This document shows, piece by piece, positions 24,236-33,647 of a DNA stretch of 64,000 nt. The position numbers were made by a program, and so were the translations under genes. The DNA comes from Citrobacter telavivensis (GTDB taxonomy: Bacteria > Pseudomonadota > Gammaproteobacteria > Enterobacterales > Enterobacteriaceae): the NCBI GenBank assembly GCA_009363175.1, contig CP045205.1, positions 3,658,001-3,722,000 on the forward strand, written 5' to 3'. The notes below the pieces were generated by a model. That model ran no database searches and was not told the DNA's origin. It worked only from the letters and a program-made list of their open reading frames with translations. Within the stretch, counting starts at the first letter, position 1. Each line of letters opens with the position of its first letter.

Positions 24236-26524
24236 TTAGAACGACCAGCTTATCCCTACAGCCGCACGCCACGGAGACTCAACATCCGCCCCGCTGCCGT
24301 AACTGGCGCTAAGATGTCCACTCAGATCCTCAGTGAATTTCGCGCGAATACCCACCTGGTATACCCCTCGGGTTCCGGACAGATCGTTAACGAAATGTCC
24401 GTCATCATTCACATTAACCTTGTTGTCATCAGCGTATTCCTGTCTCACCGCCGCTTTCACCCATGGCTGAATCTCAACGCCATTATTCAGCGTCACATGA
24501 TAATCGGTTTTCAGGCCAGCTTCGGCTCGAGCGATACGCGTGTTGTCCACTTCGGCACGCATCCCGTTTGAAAGGGTGTACTTGTTGCTGTCGGTGGTAA
24601 ACCCGGTAAAGGCCGCATAAGGCGTTATGCCCAGGTCGCCTGCGGACAAACGCATCCCGCTTTCAAGATGCGCACCCGCGCCGTATGCACTGTAGCTGCC
24701 ATTTGCCGCGCCGCCACCGGTCATGCGGCCTTTGACATCATTTTCAAAACGGTTCACTTTCACAATGCCGTCGACATAAAGACCATTGTTATGCTGCCAG
24801 CTTGCATAGGCGCCCAGCGCGTAGCTGTCCACATTGCCTTTACCGCCACGGTCGAAGCCTACGTTCGAATGTGAGTAACTGAAAAATCCGCCTGTCGTTA
24901 TTCCACTGTTCTCGTGCTGGAAATGACGATCCGCACCAATCGTCACCCCGCTCAGCGTGTGATCGAAACCCGCCCCCGCCGAAGTGGATACGTCATCACG
25001 CGTATTGTAAACCGTGCTCCAGACGGCTCCATCCCGACTGAATGAATCGCGACCATCCAAACGTTCACGCACACTATCCAGTTCTGCATCGAATACGAGC
25101 GGCTCCACTGCGGCCATATTCAGTACGGCAGCCGTTGAGGGTGTGATGCGTTTTTTAACGATCTCAGGCTGTGGCTTCACCACCGGTACAGAATCAGCGG
25201 GAGAATCTGGATTCGGTTCAGGTTTAGATTGTCCCGGTTGTTCAGGTTCTGGCTTTTGGGTCAGATCCGCAATAAGCGACCACTTGCCCTCTTCTTTTTC
25301 TTTCAGTGTGTATTGGTATGTACCCAAATCGACTACGCCATCTTTATTACCCAGCGCAAATGTTGCATCACCGCTTGCTGTTTTTACCAGCAACAGACTT
25401 TGATCTTTATCCGGGCTAGAACCCGTATCTTCGACAAAAACATTGAAAGCGCCAGAGGCATTTCCAGTCACATCAAGAAGATCACTTTTCCCCGCAGACA
25501 CATTGGTTTGCATGTAAAAGTCACCTTTTCCTTCCAGCGTATCCAGAGTCAGGGTATTCCAGCCACTGCTTTTGCTAACTGGCATGTCATGCAAATAAAC
25601 TTTACCGCCGTCCAGTTGCAGGGCTTTCAGTGAATATGCAACATCTTCGGCACCCGCATTCAGTCGGAGTGTGCCCTGGCCGCCAACCTTAACATTTGCG
25701 GTTTCAGTCATGGCCTCTTTATAAAGAACCATCTGACCACCATGGATGTTGAAATCACCTTTGACCTTACCTGTTTCGGCATAGAAAGAGCCGCCAAAAA
25801 TATCTGCACTTTCGACGGTTCCACCCTTTAAATAAAGTGAACTTTCATCGTTAAGAGTGGTTTTCTCTGCGGTTCCGTCTTCATTTATGAAGCCCTTACT
25901 CGAATGATAGAGTCTGGTATATAAGGCCCGACCACCCGCAACGACATGCAACTCGCTCGAATCGTAAAGTTCAGAGTTTACTGCACTCCCTGCCACGTAT
26001 TGATAACCTTTTCCCCTAACCGTCGTGCTATCAGCTACTCCTCCTCTTTTTACATCCTGTTTGCCGTCCGCAATTTCCGTCAGGATTGCACGGCCATCGA
26101 CATTTTGTGTACCGCCATTGGTTATATAAGTATTATGCGCCAGTCCAGAGAATCTAACTTCCTGAGTCCCGCCGTCAATATTCACACCCTCTGTTCTGGC
26201 GAAAACATCTTGTGTTCCACGAACTGTCGTTTTTGTTGCTAAACCATATTCGACATATTGAGAGCCGCCAGCCTCGATAGTACTGGAATAGTCCATGCCA
26301 TCGATGATAAAGAAGAACCCGCCAGATTCAACCGTAATATTATTGCTCATAGCACCGTCTTTAAGAAAGAGTGTTCCGGGGTTTATAATAGTCGCATTTT
26401 CAATAACCCCCCCGTTACCCACCACAGTTTCCTCTTTGATTTCATATCCTTTTGTGGTGGCAGCTAATGCAACAGGAATATAACACGCAATCGCGGAAAG
26501 AAATGTCAATGACTTTATTTTCAT
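24236..26524 (-). CDS. AIDA-type autotransporter adhesin
   Basis: Type Va secretion protein of 762 residues. A signal peptide (MKIKSLTFLSAIACYIPVALA) is followed by a passenger of about 410 residues built of AIDA/pertactin-like repeats (GGSQYVE, GTQDVFA, GGTQEVRFSG, GGTQNVDGRA, GKQDVKRGG) that should form a right-handed beta helix. Next come a Pro-rich linker (KPEPEQPGQSKPEPNPDSP) and a C-terminal beta barrel of about 270 residues ending in GISWSF, with a terminal Phe for BAM recognition. No protease triad is evident, so adhesion or aggregation is the likely role. ATG at 26524; the preceding TTG is ignored. Not present at this place in E. coli K-12. Confidence 0.9.
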   Translation of the reverse strand: MKIKSLTFLSAIACYIPVALAATTKGYEIKEETVVGNGGVIENATIINPGTLFLKDGAMSNNITVESGGFFFIIDGMDYSSTIEAGGSQYVEYGLATKTTVRGTQDVFARTEGVNIDGGTQEVRFSGLAHNTYITNGGTQNVDGRAILTEIADGKQDVKRGGVADSTTVRGKGYQYVAGSAVNSELYDSSELHVVAGGRALYTRLYHSSKGFINEDGTAEKTTLNDESSLYLKGGTVESADIFGGSFYAETGKVKGDFNIHGGQMVLYKEAMTETANVKVGGQGTLRLNAGAEDVAYSLKALQLDGGKVYLHDMPVSKSSGWNTLTLDTLEGKGDFYMQTNVSAGKSDLLDVTGNASGAFNVFVEDTGSSPDKDQSLLLVKTASGDATFALGNKDGVVDLGTYQYTLKEKEEGKWSLIADLTQKPEPEQPGQSKPEPNPDSPADSVPVVKPQPEIVKKRITPSTAAVLNMAAVEPLVFDAELDSVRERLDGRDSFSRDGAVWSTVYNTRDDVSTSAGAGFDHTLSGVTIGADRHFQHENSGITTGGFFSYSHSNVGFDRGGKGNVDSYALGAYASWQHNNGLYVDGIVKVNRFENDVKGRMTGGGAANGSYSAYGAGAHLESGMRLSAGDLGITPYAAFTGFTTDSNKYTLSNGMRAEVDNTRIARAEAGLKTDYHVTLNNGVEIQPWVKAAVRQEYADDNKVNVNDDGHFVNDLSGTRGVYQVGIRAKFTEDLSGHLSASYGSGADVESPWRAAVGISWSF

Positions 26525-26862
26525 CAAAAATATCTCTTCACATGTCCTTAAACATAAAGTTCCATTTTAAATAACAAATTTTACTATCTCCGCGTAATTT
26601 ATAGCTAAAATACGCGAAAATCATAATACTGGTGAAAATCATTTTTTCAACCTAAAAACATTCTTTATTATTTTTTAATAAGATCGGAATTTCCGAAGAA
26701 TAAGTGAAGCATAGAAAAGAATGAATGACAATTAGCTTGCAAATTAATATTATCCATCGAAATTAGTAAAGGTGAAATATAAATCACACTTCGGCTTAAA
26801 TATTTTTATATTCATTGTGGGGTATTATTAAAAAACACAGTGTTCGTTCTTTGCGTAACAAT
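26525..26862. promoter_or_regulatory. AT-rich upstream region of the autotransporter
   Basis: About 340 very AT-rich bases without coding potential, containing the minus-strand promoter of the autotransporter. Such composition is typical of H-NS-silenced acquired genes. No specific operator was recognised. Confidence 0.55.
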
Positions 26863-26891
26863 AAAAACAAAGCCCGGTCTCCCGGGCTCTG
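26863..26891 (-). repeat. 29-base direct repeat, copy 2 (terminator of phoH)
   Basis: Same 29 bases as 24194-24222. Here it lies 14 bases after the phoH stop and serves as its terminator. Confidence 0.88.
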
Positions 26892-26904
26892 AACACAATG
26901 GTGC

Positions 26905-27693
26905 TTAACTGTACGCATTCAGCGTTCGTTGGCAGAGCGCCGAGCGAACGCAATCATCTTTACTGAAGCGGACAATCCCTATCATCTCATCTTCTTTAAA
27001 GCGGCCCAGCGCGTCACTGAGTCCTGACTGAACGTGAGAGGGTAAATCGCACTGGGTAATGTCCCCGTTTACGATAACCGTCACGTTCTCCCCGAGGCGC
27101 GTTAAAAACATCTTCATTTGCGCAGCAGTGACGTTCTGAGCCTCGTCGAGAATGACCACTGCATTTTCAAATGTACGTCCGCGCATATAGGCGAACGGCG
27201 CGATTTCCACCTTACCGATTTCAGGTCGCAGGCAATACTGCATAAAGGATGCCCCCAGTCGTTTTACCAGGACGTCGTAAATCGGCCGGAAATACGGGGC
27301 AAACTTCTCCGATACATCTCCAGGTAAGAAGCCGAGATCTTCATCAGCCTGCAGAACTGGACGGGTGACAATAATCCTGTCTACATCTTTATGTATCAGG
27401 GCCTCTGCTGCTTTTGCCGCACTGATCCAGGTTTTACCACACCCGGCTTCGCCCGTAGCGAAAATCAGTTGTTTACTCTCGATAGCATTCAGGTAGTGCG
27501 ATTGAGCCTCATTGCGCGCCATGACAGGCGTGGTGTCGCGACTGTCGCGCGCCATGCCTATCGCTTCTACGCCACTCATCTGCACAAGCGAGGTGACCGA
27601 TTCTTCTTCACGCTGTTTATGACTACGTGAGTCCCGTCTCAGCACACGTTTTGCTTCACGACGAGCTTTGATCACTGCTTTTTGTCTTCCCAT
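26905..27693 (-). CDS. phoH: PhoH-like ATPase
   Basis: Phosphate-starvation-inducible cytosolic P-loop ATPase, related to the helicase domain of superfamily I. The 262-residue form has a basic N terminus (RQKAVIKARREAKRVLRRDSR). Walker A is GEAGCGKTWIS and Walker B VVILDEAQNV. Start choice: the open frame runs to 27813, but the ATG at 27693 has AAGGTG six bases upstream and begins the conserved MGRQKAVIKARR. The longer N terminus listed for E. coli K-12 is not conserved here. No Pho box was found upstream. Confidence 0.9.
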   Translation of the reverse strand: MGRQKAVIKARREAKRVLRRDSRSHKQREEESVTSLVQMSGVEAIGMARDSRDTTPVMARNEAQSHYLNAIESKQLIFATGEAGCGKTWISAAKAAEALIHKDVDRIIVTRPVLQADEDLGFLPGDVSEKFAPYFRPIYDVLVKRLGASFMQYCLRPEIGKVEIAPFAYMRGRTFENAVVILDEAQNVTAAQMKMFLTRLGENVTVIVNGDITQCDLPSHVQSGLSDALGRFKEDEMIGIVRFSKDDCVRSALCQRTLNAYS

Positions 27694-28212
27694 GGATAGC
27701 ACCTTGAGTTGTTGGTATTCATCACACGCGCCGCTGGCAGCGCGATTATGCGCACGAACATCTGAGGGTTGGCTTCCTTGTAAGCCATAGCTTGCCTTTG
27801 GAAAAGACACCACACACGGCTACGCGCACCGAATATGGCGTCAGTAACACGAGTAAGAGAGGAAAGTGAGTGAAATTTAGCGGTGACGAGGTTGCTACCG
27901 GAAGAGAGACTTCCGCGTAAGGGACGGCAATAACTGTCAGAAACGTGTCCACGAGAGGACTTTACCATTCGCGATCTCCATAGTGAATAAGTATCACAGC
28001 CGGGAACTACCGCTATTACGTATAATTACATCAGAACTTAGCAATAACGCAACAATAATTTTACCTGACGTTAACTAAATTCTCATTTTCTGCTGGCAAC
28101 AGTCTCTTACGGGGATATTACAAAATTATTTCAAAAAACGGATCATATAAAAAAAGAATATTTTCATAAGCGTGAGGCACAGCATACCCCGCCCGCAGAC
28201 GGGGTTTCACTG
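27694..28212. other. phoH leader and efeB-phoH intergenic region
   Basis: 519 non-coding bases holding the phoH promoter and a probably long leader. The half nearer phoH has ordinary GC content and the half nearer efeB is AT-rich. A 98-codon frame over 27672-27968 lacks a ribosome binding site and homology, and I do not call it. I could not find a convincing CTGTCAT-type Pho box pair. Confidence 0.5.
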
Positions 28213-29496
28213 TCAGGCTTCAAGCAAAGACTGGCCCAGATAGCGATCGGCCTGCTTAACACCTGGTAGTGCGAAGAAATAACCTCCGCCAATCGGCTTA
28301 ACGTACTCTTCCAGCGCTTCACCATTCAACCGCTTCTGCACGGTCAGAAACCCTTTTTCCAGATCATGTTGATAGCAGACAAACAGCAATCCCATATCAA
28401 GCTGTCCGGAGGGCGTCACGCCGAGAGAATAGCTATAGCCGCGGCGCATCATCAGGCTTGACTGCGTCTGCGCCGTACGCGGGTTCGCCAGACGAATGTG
28501 GCTGTCCAGCGCAATAATATTGCCCTCCGGGTCGCTGGCGTAATCCGGCACGTCATGCTCGTGCTGCATACCCAGCGGCGCGCCGGAGTGCTTATCGCGG
28601 CCAAAAATGGTTTGCTGCTCTTTGAGCGGCGTGCGGTCCCAGAATTCGACACGAAACTGAATCAGACGTACAGCCTGATAAGACCCGCCGATTGTCCACT
28701 CTGGTTCCCCCTGCTCCGCCGTTACCCACACCACGTCCTGCATCAGTTTTGCATCGCTGCTGTCCGGGTTCGCCGTGCCGTCTTTAAAGCCCAGTAAATT
28801 GACCGGGGTCTCTTTACCTTTACTGCGTGCTGCATGGTCGGAAATAAACCCTTCCCGCTTCCAGCGAATGCTCAGTAAATCTGGCGTGTGCTTGATGATA
28901 TCGCGCAGGGCATGGATCACCGTGTCCTGAGTGTTGGCGCAAATCTGCAACAGCACATCCCCATGACAAAGCGCCGCATCCAGCGAGTCATTCGGGAAGC
29001 GGGTCATTTTTTGCAACGTCTTTGGCATCTGTGCCTGCAGCCCAAAGCGGTCATCAAACAGCGAATGCCCCACCGACAGCGTCATGGTCAGGTTGTCCGG
29101 CGCGATGAAGGCACCGAGGATCCCGGAGTCCATCGGCGGCAAACGCGGATTCGCCGTTTCCGGCGCCGGTCCGCCGGTGGTCAGGAAGGCGATGCGTTTC
29201 GTCAGCAGGCGAAACAGTCGTTCAAGATCACCTTTGTCGGTCGCCAGTACGTCAAACGCTACCAGCATCATTGAGGCCTGCTGCGGCGTCAAAATACCCG
29301 CCTGATGGGGACCATAAAAAGGCTGTGTTTCGCTACGAGCATCCGGTGACAAGGTACCCGGCGCGCTTTGCGGTTTTTGCGCGTGCGCAACCGGGCAACC
29401 ACCGGCTAATGCCAGCGCGCCACCAAGCGCGCCCATTCCTTTCAACAAACGTCGGCGTGACGGTTCGCTCACGCCGTTTTTATCATCATGCTGCAT
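28213..29496 (-). CDS. efeB: Deferrochelatase/peroxidase EfeB
   Basis: Periplasmic haem-containing DyP-type peroxidase of the EfeUOB iron importer, 427 residues. A twin-arginine signal (SRRRLLKGMG, residues 13-22) directs folded export. The DyP GXXDG motif appears as GFKDGTANPD, and the proximal haem His is in the LGMQHEHDVPDYA region. It oxidises ferrous iron for EfeU in acid, aerobic conditions; iron release from haem has been proposed. It starts five bases after the efeO stop. Confidence 0.95.
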   Translation of the reverse strand: MQHDDKNGVSEPSRRRLLKGMGALGGALALAGGCPVAHAQKPQSAPGTLSPDARSETQPFYGPHQAGILTPQQASMMLVAFDVLATDKGDLERLFRLLTKRIAFLTTGGPAPETANPRLPPMDSGILGAFIAPDNLTMTLSVGHSLFDDRFGLQAQMPKTLQKMTRFPNDSLDAALCHGDVLLQICANTQDTVIHALRDIIKHTPDLLSIRWKREGFISDHAARSKGKETPVNLLGFKDGTANPDSSDAKLMQDVVWVTAEQGEPEWTIGGSYQAVRLIQFRVEFWDRTPLKEQQTIFGRDKHSGAPLGMQHEHDVPDYASDPEGNIIALDSHIRLANPRTAQTQSSLMMRRGYSYSLGVTPSGQLDMGLLFVCYQHDLEKGFLTVQKRLNGEALEEYVKPIGGGYFFALPGVKQADRYLGQSLLEA

Positions 29497-29501
29497 GGTG
29501 C

Positions 29502-30629
29502 TTAATCCAGACCCAGTACACCGCGTAATTGCGCGAGATCTTCCGCCAGCGTCGTAATCGGGCCTTTCAGCGCGTTACGGTCCGCATCGGTCAGTTTATC
29601 GTAAGTCTCAAAACCGTCTTTAGTGCGATATTTGGCAAGGATGGTGTCCACTTTTTTGAAGTTCGCATCCACTTTCGCCAGCAACTCCGCGTTGGATTTC
29701 TGCAGTTGCGGACGCAGCAGGTTTACTATCTTCTGCGCACCGTCAACGTTAGCCTGAAAATCCCACAGGTCAGTGTGGCTGTAACGATCTTCTTCGCCGC
29801 TGATTTTACTGGCCGCGACTTCTTCAATCAGTCCTGCCGCGCCGCCAACCACTTTGGACGGCGGGAAGGCCAGTTCACTGATGCGTTTTTGCAGTTCCAG
29901 CACATCGGTATTCAACCGATCGGCGTATTTCTCCATCCCTTTGGTCGAGTTATCACCAAACAGCGCTTTTTCCAGACGGTGGAAGCCGGTAAATTTCGGA
30001 TCGGCAGCTTTTTGTTCGTAGTCGTCTTCACGGGCATCGATACTGCCGTCAAGATCGGAGAACAGCTCAGCAATTGGCTCAATACGCTCGTAGTGCTGAC
30101 GGGTTGGTGCATACAGCGACTTCGCTTTCTCCAGATCGCCCGCTTTAATGGCATCAGTGAAGGCTTTGGTTCCCGCAACCAGCTGCGCGGTCTCTTCGGT
30201 CACATAGGCTTTATAGTCAGTGATGGCACCGCCCAGACTCAGCAACGCATCACTCTGTGCGGCATCTGCCGTCGCGCTGCCTTTGACAATCAGCTTCCCT
30301 TTCGGATTGGTCAGCAGGCCGCAGGTCATGTCATATTCGCCCGGTTGCAGGTTGGCCGTCATCTTCTGGCTGAATCCCGGCGCAATGTTTTCGCGCTCTT
30401 CAACCACCATCACGCCCTTCAGGATCTCCCATTCCAGCGCTTTCTGACTGTGGTTTCGAATGATGAACTGTGTTTTGCCAGCATTAACCGTAATGCTCAT
30501 CGGCTCACATTGTTTATCGGTTACCGTAACGTTAACCTGCGGAATATCCGCAGCATGGGCAGTAAAAGCAGAAGCAAACAGCGCAGCCATGCCAAGCTGC
30601 AGCGCACTACGGCGAAAGTGATTCGTCAT
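29502..30629 (-). CDS. efeO: Periplasmic iron-binding protein EfeO
   Basis: A 375-residue periplasmic protein with a signal peptide (cleaved near TAHAA), an N-terminal cupredoxin-like domain (about residues 30-120, with CEPM and YDMTCG) and a C-terminal imelysin/EfeM domain with the HXXE iron site in GFHRLEKALFG. It supplies iron to EfeU. Start ATG at 30629 has AAGGGA five bases before; the open frame to 30689 is discounted. Confidence 0.95.
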   Translation of the reverse strand: MTNHFRRSALQLGMAALFASAFTAHAADIPQVNVTVTDKQCEPMSITVNAGKTQFIIRNHSQKALEWEILKGVMVVEERENIAPGFSQKMTANLQPGEYDMTCGLLTNPKGKLIVKGSATADAAQSDALLSLGGAITDYKAYVTEETAQLVAGTKAFTDAIKAGDLEKAKSLYAPTRQHYERIEPIAELFSDLDGSIDAREDDYEQKAADPKFTGFHRLEKALFGDNSTKGMEKYADRLNTDVLELQKRISELAFPPSKVVGGAAGLIEEVAASKISGEEDRYSHTDLWDFQANVDGAQKIVNLLRPQLQKSNAELLAKVDANFKKVDTILAKYRTKDGFETYDKLTDADRNALKGPITTLAEDLAQLRGVLGLD

Positions 30630-30685
30630 GACCATCCCTTTAAATAAGTATGTTGTAACTAAGTAAATGTCTGCGTCGCAAAGCG

Positions 30686-31519
30686 TCAAGGTGCTGTGCG
30701 GGACGCGGTTGTGCCTGTGCGCGGCGGCAATGCAAATACCACCAGCGCCGGTATCAAGTAGATAAACCAGACCGCGACCTCACTGACGCTCGGGGCTTCC
30801 TGGTAGCCAAAAATGCCTTCCATCAGGGTGCCAAACAGAGAATGCGTCGAAAGGATGGCGCTCATATCAAAAGCCACGTCCTGGAAGTGGTTCCACAATC
30901 CGGCCTCATGGAAGGCTCGAATCGCGCCCGCAGCAAGACCTGCTGCCACCAACAAAATGAACAGGCTGGTCCACTTGAAGAAGGCGCCCAGATTCAGGCG
31001 AATACCGCCCCAGTAGAGTAAGAAACCGAGAACAACAGCGGTCGCCAGTCCCAGCATTGCGCCAACCGGCGGCCAGATCCCAACGTCCTGTTGGAAGGCG
31101 GCCAGCAGGAAAAAAACTGATTCCAGCCCTTCGCGCGCCACGGCGAAAAAGACCATCATGATCAGCGCCCAACCGTGGTGGTTGCCGCGCTGTAAGGCGC
31201 TGTCGACCGCCTGTTCCAGTTGAACTTTGACGTTGCGCGAAACCTTACGCATCCAGAACACCATCCAGGTGAGGATCACCACGGCAATCACTGCAACGAG
31301 ACCTTCAAACAGTTCCTGCTCCTTCTGCGGAAACTCACCGGTGGTCTCGTTGATAAAGATCCCTAACCCAAGGCAAAGCGCCGCCGCCAGAAATACGCCA
31401 ATCCACATCACGCCAATCCAACGACCCCGTTGGGTGCGCTTCAGATAACTGGCAATCAGGCTGACAATCAGCGCGGCTTCCAGCCCTTCACGCAACATAA
31501 TTAGAAACGGAACAAACAT
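30686..31519 (-). CDS. efeU: Ferrous iron permease EfeU
   Basis: FTR1-family inner-membrane iron permease, 277 residues, seven membrane segments. The two iron-translocating REXXE motifs are REGLEAAL near the N terminus and REGLESVF mid-protein. The gene is intact; in E. coli K-12 it is broken by a frameshift. ATG at 31519 lies six bases after AAGGGTG. First gene of efeUOB, behind a Fur-like site. Confidence 0.95.
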   Translation of the reverse strand: MFVPFLIMLREGLEAALIVSLIASYLKRTQRGRWIGVMWIGVFLAAALCLGLGIFINETTGEFPQKEQELFEGLVAVIAVVILTWMVFWMRKVSRNVKVQLEQAVDSALQRGNHHGWALIMMVFFAVAREGLESVFFLLAAFQQDVGIWPPVGAMLGLATAVVLGFLLYWGGIRLNLGAFFKWTSLFILLVAAGLAAGAIRAFHEAGLWNHFQDVAFDMSAILSTHSLFGTLMEGIFGYQEAPSVSEVAVWFIYLIPALVVFALPPRTGTTASRTAP

Positions 31520-31578
31520 GCCTGACACCCTTAAACGTTATTCTTAGTCAACTGATGCAAAGAAAGGTAAATTACAGT

Positions 31579-31597
31579 GATAGTGATTATCATTACG
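31579..31597 (-). promoter_or_regulatory. Fur box of efeUOB
   Basis: GATAGTGATTATCATTACG matches the 19-base Fur consensus at 15 positions, 60 bases upstream of efeU. A second run of Fur-type hexamers (TAATGATAATGAT) follows at about 31622. Confidence 0.75.
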
Positions 31598-31694
31598 AAA
31601 GAAAAAAACTCAAGCGGAATGTAATGATAATGATGTCAGAATGTAAATACTTAGCAGAATAATGGTTATTGCAGGAAGTCATCGCTGACAGCGA

Positions 31695-31718
31695 CAAAAA
31701 AGCCCGCACGAAGCGGGC
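31695..31718 (-). terminator. Rho-independent terminator of putP
   Basis: GCCCGC / GCGGGC with five-base loop. On the minus strand it is followed by six T. Confidence 0.85.
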
Positions 31719-31741
31719 CTGATATTCAGTGGACTGAAGCG

Positions 31742-33250
<1,509 letters not shown>

Positions 33251-33647
33251 AAACTCTCCAGACTCTTCTGTTTTATTGCCCTGCCGGAACGTGGCAAAGC
33301 ATGTTGTATTTCCCAGGCGACCGTATCCTGCCGGAAGCGTGAGTTATTCACAATCGATTTAACACATCATTTACATCAAATTTTGCTGCCAATGAACTCT
33401 AATTTTCGCCAGGTTGCACTCTCTCACACTTTTTCCGGTTGCACCTTTTAAAAGTGTTAAGTGCCGCAGAGAAAAAGATAGCGTTATTACTTTTCCCAAC
33501 GTCATACATCTTTTTTTTATTAACATTTCATTCATTTTTAAGCTTGTCGTACAGGTCACATTTAACGTGGTTGCACAAAGTTGCAACATGGTGGATATTT
33601 CTCGATAACTATAAGCAGTGCATTATCGAACAACAGGAGCAGATGGC
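33251..33647. promoter_or_regulatory. put control region with PutA operators
   Basis: 397 non-coding bases between divergent putP and putA. Four GTTGCA hexamers, the recognition core of the PutA ribbon-helix-helix domain, lie at 33413-33418, 33438-33443, 33570-33575 and 33580-33585. The last is part of the palindrome GTTGCAAC. PutA represses both genes here until proline moves it to the membrane. Confidence 0.85.

Noticed and set aside
27672..27968. 98-codon frame upstream of and overlapping phoH
   Set aside because: No ribosome binding site, no similarity to the longer E. coli PhoH N terminus; treated as leader.
27694..28212. Pho box for phoH
   Set aside because: No pair of CTGTCAT-like direct repeats in the right orientation could be found, so PhoB control is not claimed.
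29529..30647. Plus-strand open frame of 372 codons
   Set aside because: It lies wholly antisense to efeO, has no ribosome binding site, and its translation has no domain features; efeO is fully conserved.
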